In this document: positions 28,265 to 35,852 of the stretch, piece after piece | Layout: each line of letters opens with the position of its first letter | How positions within the stretch are numbered: position 1 is the stretch's first letter | Source of the DNA: Butyrivibrio sp. NC2007 | GTDB taxonomy: Bacteria; Bacillota; Clostridia; Lachnospirales; Lachnospiraceae | Assembly: GCF_000421405.1 (NCBI RefSeq) | Contig: NZ_ATWY01000001.1 | Span: 186,001-250,000 of the forward strand | Direction of reading: 5' to 3' | DNA length: 64,000 nucleotides | Program-made: the position numbers and the translations under genes | The notes under the pieces: model-generated | The model's input: the letters and a program-made list of their open reading frames with translations, nothing else | What the model was told of the DNA's origin: nothing | Database searches by the model: none

Positions 28265-29845
28265 ATGGCGGGGAGTCAGAAGCGAAAGGTTACCAAATAT
28301 CCCAAAAATATCAATAATATAAATATTGGAATGGTGTTTTTTGCCGTAATGGCAATCTATATCATCATCAGTGTTATCACATATTTTCGCAGGGATCATA
28401 TGGTTGGTTATGAGGTAAAGGAAGGATCTCTTTCCACCAACAATATCTATGATGCTGTTGCTCTACGTACCGAGGAGATTGTAGAGAGCGACACAGCCGG
28501 ATATGTCAATTATTTTGCCACAGAAGGCGGAAGAGTAGCTGTTGGGAACCTTGTTTACACCGTTGATGAATCAGGTCAGCTCCTTGAGTATCTTAAGTCT
28601 CAGGGAAGCGAAGAGGTATCACTTAGTGAGGATGACCTCGCTGAGCTTCGTACTCAGATCGTAAACTTCGAATCATCCTTTGACCCTCATAATTTCCATC
28701 CAGTATATGACTTTAAGGTAAGTATTGACGGAACTGTTCAGAAGCTCTCAAATAACAGTATCCTTTCCAACATCCAGTCACTTAATGCCAACAGTGCAAC
28801 ACTTCAGTCCATCAATTACAAATATGCGCAGAATACCGGCATTGTTATATATTCAATAGATGGTTATGAAGATCTTGCACTTGAAAACATGACATCTGCT
28901 GTATTTGATGAGTCAACCTACGAGAAAACTCAGCTGATAAACAACACTCTTGTGAAATCAGGAGACCCTGTATATAAGCTATGTACAAATGAAGAGTGGT
29001 CCGTTGTAATACAAGAGGATGATCCTGAGAAAGTACAGGAACTTCTTGATCTCGAGTATGTTAAGGTTCGTTTTATAAAGAACCAGCATGAATCCTGGGG
29101 TAAGGTTTCCTCATATACGAATCCGGAAGGTGAAACCTTTGTAAAGTTTACCTTCACCAATTCAATGATTACTTTCTGCAGAGACAGATTTATAAATATT
29201 GAGCTTATCACCGAAGATGAGACCGGACTGAAAATTCCCAATTCATCCATAGTAAACAAGAACTTTTACCTGGTTCCAAAAAACTACATAATAAAGGGCA
29301 ATGACGGAAAAACCGGTGTTCTAAGAGTTAAATACGATGAACAGGGAAATGAAACCTCTGAGTTTATAAACGTTGATATTTATAATGAATCAGAGACCAT
29401 GTATTATCTCGGCACAGAGAACCTAAGAAGCGGAGATAATCTTATCCTTACCGATTCAAATCAGAGATATACCATAAGCAAGACAGATACTCTTATCGGA
29501 GTTTACAATATCAATAAGGGCTATGCTGATTTCAGACAGATCAGTATCCTATACCAGAATGATGAATATTCCATTGTTAAGTCCAATACAACTTACGGAC
29601 TGAACGTATTTGACTACATTGTTCTTGATGCATCAACTGTAGATCAGAATTCTTCAAAAGAAACAACAGAAGAGTCAGTCAGCGAGACCTCACAGGCTTT
29701 ACCTGAAGAATCCGAAGAGCCTGCAACAGAGGAAACTGCAGAAGAAATCACAGTAGAGAGCTCTGAAGAATCCTCAGAAGAGATTACGGAAGAAAATTCT
29801 GACACAGAAGTCACAAATGAGGAAACCTCAGAAAATAACGGATAA
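28265..29845 (+). CDS. HlyD-like membrane-fusion/adaptor protein of the sepF neighbourhood
   Basis: A 526-residue protein with a basic cytoplasmic N-terminus, one membrane segment (about 20-38), and an extracellular part that starts with a lipoyl/barrel-sandwich pattern (YEVKEGSLSTNNIYDAVALRTEEIV, then GYVNYFATEGGRVAVGNLVYTV) typical of HlyD/membrane-fusion proteins. The second lipoyl half and beta-barrel region lie near 270-450. The last 75 residues are a Glu/Ser/Thr-rich low-complexity tail. No ABC or RND transporter is adjacent. Proteins of this type are found next to sepF in Clostridia, hinting at a role in envelope or division. The ATG follows AAGGACAG. Function is not known. Confidence 0.72.
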   Translation: MAGSQKRKVTKYPKNINNINIGMVFFAVMAIYIIISVITYFRRDHMVGYEVKEGSLSTNNIYDAVALRTEEIVESDTAGYVNYFATEGGRVAVGNLVYTVDESGQLLEYLKSQGSEEVSLSEDDLAELRTQIVNFESSFDPHNFHPVYDFKVSIDGTVQKLSNNSILSNIQSLNANSATLQSINYKYAQNTGIVIYSIDGYEDLALENMTSAVFDESTYEKTQLINNTLVKSGDPVYKLCTNEEWSVVIQEDDPEKVQELLDLEYVKVRFIKNQHESWGKVSSYTNPEGETFVKFTFTNSMITFCRDRFINIELITEDETGLKIPNSSIVNKNFYLVPKNYIIKGNDGKTGVLRVKYDEQGNETSEFINVDIYNESETMYYLGTENLRSGDNLILTDSNQRYTISKTDTLIGVYNINKGYADFRQISILYQNDEYSIVKSNTTYGLNVFDYIVLDASTVDQNSSKETTEESVSETSQALPEESEEPATEETAEEITVESSEESSEEITEENSDTEVTNEETSENNG

Positions 29846-29860
29846 AAATCTTAACTGTAT

Positions 29861-29890
29861 TTGACAGAATGTGTCATTTTACGTTAAAAT
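29861..29890 (+). promoter_or_regulatory. sepF promoter
   Basis: TTGACA (29861-29866) and TAAAAT (29885-29890) are 18 bp apart, with a 5-bp inverted repeat TGACA/TGTCA starting at the -35. The start codon of sepF lies about 40 bp downstream. Confidence 0.75.
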
Positions 29891-29931
29891 TATAAAGGTT
29901 TGTTGGGATTAATTGCGAGGAGTATATTGTT

Positions 29932-30453
29932 ATGAGCTTTATGGACAAGTTTTTAAATGCAATTCAACTTAATGGGGAAGAGGATGGCTACTATGATGAG
30001 CCGGACGAGGGATTTACTTCCAAGGTAGATTCCATCAATAATCAGGCACCTATTGGAAAGGATGACCCAAGCATAGAAGTAACTGAAGAGAAGCAGAAGA
30101 AATCTGCTCCCAAGGTTGCTCCAAGCAGAACAAAGAAATCATTATCTGCTTCAGGCATGGAAGTTTGCGTTATCAAGCCAACTTCTGTAGAGGATGCAAG
30201 AGAGATCACTGAGACACTTCTTGCTAACCGCACAGTAGTGCTTAACTTAGAAGGTCTTGATGTTGATATCGCACAGAGAATAATCGATTTCACATCAGGT
30301 TCATGCTTTGCTATAGCAGGTAACCTTCAGAAGATTTCAAGATATATATTCATTATCACACCTGCTTCTGTTGATATCTCCGGTGACTTCCAGAATATCT
30401 TAAGCGGAACCTTTGGTGGCGGCATATCAGAAGGGCCACAGCAAATAGACTAA
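29932..30453 (+). CDS. sepF: Cell division protein SepF
   Basis: A 173-residue cytoplasmic protein that anchors FtsZ to the membrane and helps septum assembly in Gram-positives. It has the N-terminal membrane-binding helix MSFMDKFLNAI, a variable linker (about 20-75) and the SepF core: EVCVIKPTSVEDAREITETLL, VVLNLEGLDVDIAQRIIDFTSGSCFAI and a C-terminal IFIITPASVDISG. Length is typical. It has its own promoter and terminator, so is probably monocistronic here. The usual yggS and ylmH neighbours are missing. Confidence 0.93.
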   Translation: MSFMDKFLNAIQLNGEEDGYYDEPDEGFTSKVDSINNQAPIGKDDPSIEVTEEKQKKSAPKVAPSRTKKSLSASGMEVCVIKPTSVEDAREITETLLANRTVVLNLEGLDVDIAQRIIDFTSGSCFAIAGNLQKISRYIFIITPASVDISGDFQNILSGTFGGGISEGPQQID

Positions 30454-30460
30454 ATATCAG

Positions 30461-30497
30461 GCTGTTGACATGTAGCTTTACAGTCAACAGCTTTTTA
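30461..30497 (+). terminator. Intrinsic terminator after sepF
   Basis: A 9-bp stem GCTGTTGAC (30461-30469) with GTCAACAGC (30483-30491), followed by TTTTTATTTT. Confidence 0.85.
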
Positions 30498-30528
30498 TTT
30501 TGATTAAATCAGAAAGAGAAGAAGTAAA

Positions 30529-31632
30529 ATGGATAACAGATTAACCGTTAATTATCAGGAAAAACCCTGCTACGATATTGTTTTTACAACAGATTTTTCC
30601 GAACTTTCAAGTGAGGTAGAATCCCTTGGCTTTAAAGGCAGAAAAATTGCCGTAATTACAGACTCAAACGTTGGTAAAATCTACGGCGAAGAAGTAAAAA
30701 CAAGCCTTGAAAGCATTTCAGACACAGTTGTCATTTATGAGATTCCTGCAGGAGAAGAAAACAAACAGCTTGATGAGATCAAAAAAATCTATGAATTCCT
30801 CATGGAAAAGCACTTTGACAGACACGACCTTTTGGTTGCCCTTGGAGGAGGAGTTGTGGGCGATATGTGCGGCTTTACTGCTGCAACTTACCTTAGAGGT
30901 ATCTCTTTTGTCCAGATACCGACCACACTTCTGGCTCAGTCAGATAGCAGCGTCGGAGGCAAGACAGGCGTTGATCTTGAAGGCGTAAAAAACATGGTCG
31001 GCGCTTTCTACATGCCTCGCCTTGTATATATCAATGTATCAACTCTTAAGACACTCAGCGACAGACAATATGCTTCAGGTTTTGCTGAAGTTATGAAATA
31101 CGGTCTTATCAAGGATCAGAAATTCTATGAGTTCCTTATCGAGAACATGTACGAGATAAATGATAAAGACCCTGAAGTAGTAATGGAAATGGTCAAAAAG
31201 AGCTGTGATATAAAAAGAGCAGTTGTAGAGAAGGATCCAACCGAAAAGGGAGAGAGAGCTCTTTTAAACTATGGTCACACCCTTGGCCATGCCATTGAAA
31301 AGCACAAGAATTTCGAGCTCACACACGGAGAATGCGTTGCACTTGGCTCAATCGCAGCTGCATTCATTTCCTGGAAAAGAGAACTTATCTCCATGGAAGA
31401 GTACTATGAAATAAGGGATATGTTTGTTCCTTTCAATCTTCCGATTTCAATCGAAGATGTTGATAAGGAAGCTGTGCTTGAGCTTACAAAATCAGACAAA
31501 AAAGTCGATTCCGACAAGATTAAATTTATTCTTCTAAAAAAGATCGGAAAAGCCTTCATTGATGAGACTGTAACAAGGGATGAGATGAGCAAGGCTCTTG
31601 ATGAAATTATCTATATTGAAAATAACGATTAA
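30529..31632 (+). CDS. aroB: 3-dehydroquinate synthase
   Basis: A 367-residue NAD- and metal-dependent enzyme making 3-dehydroquinate from DAHP, the second step of the shikimate pathway. The nucleotide-binding region ITDSNVG, the VALGGGVVGDMCGFTAAT signature, IPTTLLAQSDSSVGGKTG, the ligand Glu/His segments (FAEVMKYGLI, LLNYGHTLGHAIE, LTHGECVALG) are present. Length fits. GAGAAGAAG lies before the ATG. It is followed after 13 bp by lspA; other aro genes are not in the window. Confidence 0.95.
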   Translation: MDNRLTVNYQEKPCYDIVFTTDFSELSSEVESLGFKGRKIAVITDSNVGKIYGEEVKTSLESISDTVVIYEIPAGEENKQLDEIKKIYEFLMEKHFDRHDLLVALGGGVVGDMCGFTAATYLRGISFVQIPTTLLAQSDSSVGGKTGVDLEGVKNMVGAFYMPRLVYINVSTLKTLSDRQYASGFAEVMKYGLIKDQKFYEFLIENMYEINDKDPEVVMEMVKKSCDIKRAVVEKDPTEKGERALLNYGHTLGHAIEKHKNFELTHGECVALGSIAAAFISWKRELISMEEYYEIRDMFVPFNLPISIEDVDKEAVLELTKSDKKVDSDKIKFILLKKIGKAFIDETVTRDEMSKALDEIIYIENND

Positions 31633-31645
31633 AAGGTTTTAAGCT

Positions 31646-32188
31646 ATGAATACAAAAATGTCAAAAAAGAAAAAAATCTTCCTGGCTGTTGATATGATCA
31701 TGATCATTTTACTGGTTGTGCTTGATCAGTTCACAAAGTATCTTGCATGTGAGTATCTCCAAGACAAACCCGCTATACCTCTTATAAAGGGCGTACTTGA
31801 ACTTAACTTTTTGAAAAACAGCGGAGCAGCCTTTGGTATGCTCCAGAATCAAAAGGTCTTTTTCATCCTTGTTGCAGTGCTGATTTTATTTATCATCGCA
31901 TATGTTCTGTTCAGAATGCCAGATGATAAAAAGTATAACGTTATGCATGTTCTTCTTGTTATGATAGCAAGCGGAGCTGCAGGAAACATGATAGACAGGA
32001 TCAGACAGGATTATGTTGTTGATTTCATTTATTTCGTGATAATCAACTTCCCGATATTTAATGTTGCAGACATTTATGTTACTGTATCAACCTTCTTCTT
32101 TGTGATTCTTTTCCTTTTCTATTACAAAGAAAACGACTTCAATTTCCTTAGCTTCAAACAGCAGAAAAAATACAGGGAAATAAAATAA
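31646..32188 (+). CDS. lspA: Signal peptidase II (lipoprotein signal peptidase)
   Basis: A 180-residue membrane aspartyl protease with four membrane segments that cleaves lipoprotein signal peptides before the lipid-modified Cys. The signature LKNSGAAFGM, GAAGNMIDRI with the first catalytic Asp nearby (YVVDFI) and FPIFNVADIYV with the second are visible. It has a longer C-terminal tail (about 20 charged residues) than E. coli LspA. Its last base overlaps the ATG of the pseudouridine synthase gene, an arrangement common across bacteria. A possible substrate in this window is the lipoprotein at 26726. Confidence 0.94.
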   Translation: MNTKMSKKKKIFLAVDMIMIILLVVLDQFTKYLACEYLQDKPAIPLIKGVLELNFLKNSGAAFGMLQNQKVFFILVAVLILFIIAYVLFRMPDDKKYNVMHVLLVMIASGAAGNMIDRIRQDYVVDFIYFVIINFPIFNVADIYVTVSTFFFVILFLFYYKENDFNFLSFKQQKKYREIK

Positions 32189-33120
32189 TGGAACGCGAAA
32201 ACGACAGATTTGAATTTGTTGTTACAGACGAATATGAAGGCCTGAGGATCGATAAGCTTATTAGCGAGCTTATGGATTCTCTTTCACGTTCCTACATCAA
32301 AAAACTGATAGACGATGATAAAGTAAAATGCAACGAAAAAAGCGTAAAGGCCAGCTATAATGTTTCAGAAGGCGACAGGATCGAACTCGAGATTCCGCCT
32401 CTGGAAGTACCCGAAATTGTTCCTCAGGATATTCCTCTTGATATTCTGTATGAGGATAACGATGTTCTTATCGTCAACAAGCCTAAGGATATGGTTGTAC
32501 ACCCTGCAGCCGGACATTATGAAGGCACTATCGTCAATGCAGTAATGTATCATTGCAAAGACAATCTCTCCGGAATTAACGGAGTTATGCGCCCGGGAAT
32601 TGTTCATAGGATTGATAAGGATACTACCGGATCTGTAATAATATGCAAAAATGACAATGCGCATATCAAGATAGCAGAACAGCTCAAAGAGCATTCAATA
32701 AATCGTGTATATCACGCAATTTGCTATGGAGTAATAAAAGAAGATGAGGGCGACATTGACGCTCCCATCGGAAGAAGTCAGACTGACAGAAAAAAGATGG
32801 CAGTAGTTAAGAACGGTGGAAAAGAGGCTTTTACTCATTTTCGCGTTTTAAAGCGATTTGAAGAAGATAAGATGACTTATATAGAATGCAGGCTAAAAAC
32901 CGGCAGAACACATCAAATTCGCGTGCATATGGCTCATATCGGTCATCCGCTTCTTGGGGATGAAGTGTATGGTCCATCCAGGAAAAGTAAGTTTAAAACA
33001 AACGGACAGTGTCTCCACGCCAAGACCCTTGGTTTTATCCATCCCACAACAGGAGAATATGTGGAAGTGGATGCACCACTGCCTGAATATTTTTCCCATT
33101 TGATTGAGATTCTCAAATAG
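32188..33120 (+). CDS. RluA-family pseudouridine synthase, RluD-like
   Basis: A 310-residue RNA pseudouridine synthase with an N-terminal S4 domain (LRIDKLISELMDSLSRSYIKKLI) and a catalytic domain with the active Asp in HRIDKDTTG, and TGRTHQIRVHMAHIGHPLLGDEVYG. By its pairing with lspA it corresponds to the RluD-like YlyB type, which usually modifies 23S rRNA, but the exact uridine is not known. Length is typical. It overlaps lspA by one base. Confidence 0.92.
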   Translation: MERENDRFEFVVTDEYEGLRIDKLISELMDSLSRSYIKKLIDDDKVKCNEKSVKASYNVSEGDRIELEIPPLEVPEIVPQDIPLDILYEDNDVLIVNKPKDMVVHPAAGHYEGTIVNAVMYHCKDNLSGINGVMRPGIVHRIDKDTTGSVIICKNDNAHIKIAEQLKEHSINRVYHAICYGVIKEDEGDIDAPIGRSQTDRKKMAVVKNGGKEAFTHFRVLKRFEEDKMTYIECRLKTGRTHQIRVHMAHIGHPLLGDEVYGPSRKSKFKTNGQCLHAKTLGFIHPTTGEYVEVDAPLPEYFSHLIEILK

Positions 33121-33160
33121 TATAAAATGAAATTATAAAAATACGAAGGAGCATCTGCGT

Positions 33161-33796
33161 ATGAATACAATTATTACAATCGGCCGTCAGTTCGGCTCAG
33201 GGGGAAGAGAAATCGGAGAAAAGCTTGCAGAGCATTTCGGTATCAAATGCTATGACAAGGAGCTTCTAAGCAGAGCAGCCAAGGAGAGCGGATTCTGCGA
33301 GGAAATGATCCAGAATCACGACGAAAGGCCAACAAATTCATTTTTATATAATCTGGTCATGGACACCTATTCATTTGGCTACAATGCATCAAGCTTTGTA
33401 GATATGCCCATAAGCCACAAGGTATTTCTTGCTCAGTTTGATACCATCAAAAAGATTGCTGATGAAGGCCCATGTGTAATTGTCGGCAGATGTGCCGATT
33501 ATGCGCTGGCTGATTACGATAATGTCTTAAATCTCTTTATCCATGGCAACGAAGAGTGCAAGATCAAGAGATTAAAAGAACGCTTTGATGACATCACAAC
33601 AGATGACAAGGCAAGAGAAATGATGAACAAGAAGGACAAACAGCGTCAGAGCTACTATAATTACTACTCATCCAAGAAGTGGGGTAGAGCCGATAGCTAT
33701 GACCTTTGCATCAACTCCAGTATTCTCGGTATTGATGGTACAGTTAAGTTCATCATCCAGTACATAGAGGATTTTGAGAATTCAAGAAAATCATAA
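33161..33796 (+). CDS. Cytidylate kinase-like family protein
   Basis: A 211-residue P-loop kinase-like protein. It starts with ITIGRQFGSGGREIGEKLA, a Walker A variant (GSGGREIG), continues CYDKELLSRAA and has IVGRCADYAL and a LID-like KRLKERFD segment. This pattern matches the cytidylate kinase-like family (CMPK-like, AAA_26 region) common in Clostridia, separate from the true Cmk that phosphorylates CMP. Substrate is unproven. AAGGAG precedes the ATG. It ends the run that started with aroB, with a terminator 20 bp on. Confidence 0.82.
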   Translation: MNTIITIGRQFGSGGREIGEKLAEHFGIKCYDKELLSRAAKESGFCEEMIQNHDERPTNSFLYNLVMDTYSFGYNASSFVDMPISHKVFLAQFDTIKKIADEGPCVIVGRCADYALADYDNVLNLFIHGNEECKIKRLKERFDDITTDDKAREMMNKKDKQRQSYYNYYSSKKWGRADSYDLCINSSILGIDGTVKFIIQYIEDFENSRKS

Positions 33797-33816
33797 TGAT
33801 ACATTTATGAAATTTT

Positions 33817-33857
33817 ACTTCCGGAAGACTTTCTGTTTTCCGGAAGTTTGTTTCATT
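33817..33857 (+). terminator. Intrinsic terminator after cytidylate-kinase-like gene
   Basis: A 10-bp stem ACTTCCGGAA (33817-33826) pairs with TTCCGGAAGT (33838-33847), followed by TTGTTTCATTTT. Confidence 0.82.
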
Positions 33858-33879
33858 TTGGGGCAAATTTAATACATAT

Positions 33880-34014
33880 TTAATAATATTTTCAATAACA
33901 TGATGATACACTGAGCCTAACAAAGAATAAGGGTAACTGTACCCTGCTAAAAGAGGAACCAATTTACTCCATCCGCAGAATGGAATCTGCGTGTATCTTT
34001 CAAGGAGGAAGCAT
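33880..34014 (+). promoter_or_regulatory. Long, possibly structured leader of the unknown gene at 34015
   Basis: This stretch between the terminator and the next start contains small hairpins (GGGTA/TACCC, and CGCAGA/TCTGCG near 33974-33992), then CAAGGAGGAAG as the ribosome-binding site. I could not match it to a known riboswitch consensus and saw no clear promoter. It may simply be an untranslated region. Confidence 0.35.
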
Positions 34015-34599
34015 ATGGCTAACAACATAGGAGGTAGTATCGGCCAGCTCTTTCGCGGAAATGATCCGGGAAATATAAAGACTGGTAAGGTAGCGGGAAA
34101 AGTTAACACATCGTCCAAGGTCGATAATGGTGGAAAGCTACAGAAAGCTGCAAATCCTTTTGGTGAGAGTGCCAAGGTAGAACTTTCACCTGAGGTTGAG
34201 ATGTACGGCAAGGTAGTAGATCTTTTGCAAAAGAAATACGATAATGCCGATGTTTTCGTGGCAGGACCCGGAGATGACTTATCACAGATTGGCGGAGATT
34301 TAGAATACAGCATCATCCTCTCAGAGGATGAAATGAAACTCCTTGCTTCAGATGATCCAAAGGATAAAGAAGCAAAGGACAAGCTCATGGGTCAGATAGA
34401 TGACGCTATGAAGACCATATCTGACATGAGCGAGAAGATCGGTGGAAGTACCGATGAGCAGGATGAAATCTCAAATTTCGGCATCAGAACGGATAAAAAC
34501 GGGGTAATGAATTTCTTTGCGGACATCAATGGTGGTTCGTTCAAAGCAGATACCGTAGATGACCTGATCAAGAACTTTATGGCTTCGAAAGCCAAATAA
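34015..34599 (+). CDS. Hypothetical protein, function unknown
   Basis: A 194-residue soluble protein that I do not recognise. The N-terminal 60 residues are Gly/Lys/Asn-rich and look disordered (NNIGGSIGQLFRGNDPGN). The rest is helical and acidic, with ELSPEVEMYGKVVDLLQKKYDNADVFV, KEAKDKLMGQIDDAMKTISDM and a C-terminal strand-helix pattern (VMNFFADINGGSF). No signal peptide, membrane helix or cysteine pair is visible. The ATG at 34015 follows CAAGGAGGAAG; an upstream in-frame ATG would start inside that site. It lies alone between two terminators, after a long leader. Confidence 0.75.
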   Translation: MANNIGGSIGQLFRGNDPGNIKTGKVAGKVNTSSKVDNGGKLQKAANPFGESAKVELSPEVEMYGKVVDLLQKKYDNADVFVAGPGDDLSQIGGDLEYSIILSEDEMKLLASDDPKDKEAKDKLMGQIDDAMKTISDMSEKIGGSTDEQDEISNFGIRTDKNGVMNFFADINGGSFKADTVDDLIKNFMASKAK

Positions 34600-34603
34600 T
34601 AAG

Positions 34604-34640
34604 AGAAGTCTGTCAGCATATCTGGCAGGCTTCTTTTTTT
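34604..34640 (+). terminator. Intrinsic terminator after the unknown gene
   Basis: GAAGTCTGTCAG (34605-34616) pairs with CTGGCAGGCTTC (34622-34633) with two G-T pairs, followed by TTTTTTT. Confidence 0.88.
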
Positions 34641-34700
34641 ATGCTTATTTTTAATCAAGAGAAACAATAGATTGTAAATATAATACAAAGGATATTTCGA

Positions 34701-34767
34701 AATTGTTTAAACAATTAGCCATTTTACACACATTATGTATGGAAATTCCGTACCGTTTTGTTATAAT
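34701..34767 (+). promoter_or_regulatory. dha operon control region: two palindromes and a -10 element
   Basis: A perfect 16-bp palindrome AATTGTTTAAACAATT lies at 34701-34716. A second, near-perfect one, GTATGGAA-A-TTCCGTAC, is at 34737-34753. TATAAT at 34762-34767 is a strong -10, but the -35 position falls in the second palindrome and matches consensus poorly. This suggests a regulated promoter whose -35 overlaps an operator. Confidence 0.65.
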
Positions 34768-34815
34768 ATACTAAGCAAGGCTTTTACAATAACAAATCGG
34801 GAGGACAAATTGCAT

Positions 34816-35436
34816 ATGTCTACTAGAATCTATGAATGCCTAAAGTGTATCGGAGAAAAGATTATTGAAAACAAAGATTTTTTGACCGACCTGGACAGAG
34901 AGATCGGAGATGCTGACCACGGTGTAAACATGGCAAGGGGTTTTACATCCGTTATTGAAAAAGTTGCTCAGGACGATCCGGACATCGGAGCAGCACTTAA
35001 AAAGACAGGAATGACACTTCTGTCAACAGTTGGCGGAGCTTCAGGTCCTTTATACGGAACAGCATATATGGAAGCTGCAAAAGTGCTTGCAGGAAAAGAT
35101 TCTCTTTCTGCAGAAGATTTTAAGCTTGCCCTGGAAGCTGCTATTGCAGGTATTCAGAAGAGAGGAAAAGCTGAAAAAGGTGAAAAGACCATGCTTGATT
35201 CCTTAATTCCTGCACTTGATGCATATTCAGCCAAGATTGCAGAAGGCGGAAGCCTTTCAGACGGACTCGATGAAGCATGTAAGGCAGCAAATGAAGGTAT
35301 AGAGTTCACTAAGACCATTGCTGCAACAAAGGGACGTGCAAGCTATCTTGGCGATAGAAGTATCGGTCATCAGGATCCGGGTGCTACATCAGCAACTATG
35401 ACACTTGAAGTTATCAGAGATTTTATTAAGGGGTAA
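34816..35436 (+). CDS. dhaL: Dihydroxyacetone kinase subunit L (ADP-binding)
   Basis: A 206-residue all-helical subunit that holds ADP permanently and passes phosphate from DhaM to dihydroxyacetone bound on DhaK. The nucleotide/Mg site DREIGDADHGVNMARG (three Asp and a His), LLSTVGGASGPLYGT and the C-terminal GRASYLGDRSIGHQDPGATS are visible. ATG at 34816 lies 11 nt after GGGAGG; an in-frame TTG at 34810, 5 nt after that site, is an alternative start. It heads dhaL-dhaM-dhaK. Confidence 0.95.
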   Translation: MSTRIYECLKCIGEKIIENKDFLTDLDREIGDADHGVNMARGFTSVIEKVAQDDPDIGAALKKTGMTLLSTVGGASGPLYGTAYMEAAKVLAGKDSLSAEDFKLALEAAIAGIQKRGKAEKGEKTMLDSLIPALDAYSAKIAEGGSLSDGLDEACKAANEGIEFTKTIAATKGRASYLGDRSIGHQDPGATSATMTLEVIRDFIKG

Positions 35437-35439
35437 GCC

Positions 35440-35835
35440 ATGGTAGGACTTGTTTTGGTATCACATAGCAGCAAGATTGCTGACGGAATAAAAGACTTAA
35501 CCGATCAGATTGCATCAGGTCATAAGGGAATCATCGCAGCCGGAGGAATGGAGGATGGCGAGATAGGTACTGATGCTGTCAGGATATCAGAGGCCATTAA
35601 GGCAGCAAACGACGGTGACGGAGTAGTTCTTTTAGCTGATCTCGGAAGTGGAATCATGAGCGCAGAGACAGCAATAGAGCTCCTTGACGGAGAAGGCATA
35701 GATGTTAAGCTTGCTGATGCTCCGATAGTGGAAGGAGCTATCGCAGCAGCTGTTACAGCCGCATGCGGTCAGAATATGGACGCAGTTATTGCAGCCGCCG
35801 AGCAGACGCGGACTGTAAAAAAAATAAATTCATAA
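35440..35835 (+). CDS. dhaM: PTS-dependent dihydroxyacetone kinase phosphotransferase subunit DhaM
   Basis: A 131-residue protein equivalent to the EIIA-like N-terminal domain of DhaM; the fused HPr and EI-like domains of E. coli DhaM are absent, so it should receive phosphate from general HPr. VLVSHSSKIADGIKDL carries the phosphorylated His (residue 9), followed by GGMEDGEIGTDAVRI and LADLGSGIMSAETAIELL. Its presence shows that the kinase uses PEP via the PTS and not ATP. It starts 3 bp after dhaL and is 17 bp before dhaK. Confidence 0.93.
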   Translation: MVGLVLVSHSSKIADGIKDLTDQIASGHKGIIAAGGMEDGEIGTDAVRISEAIKAANDGDGVVLLADLGSGIMSAETAIELLDGEGIDVKLADAPIVEGAIAAAVTAACGQNMDAVIAAAEQTRTVKKINS

Positions 35836-35852
35836 TTTAAGGAGGCAGGGAC

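Noticed and set aside
33880..34014. Cyclic di-GMP or other known riboswitch in the leader at 34 kb
   Set aside because: None of the conserved core strings I know for common riboswitches is present; only short hairpins are seen.
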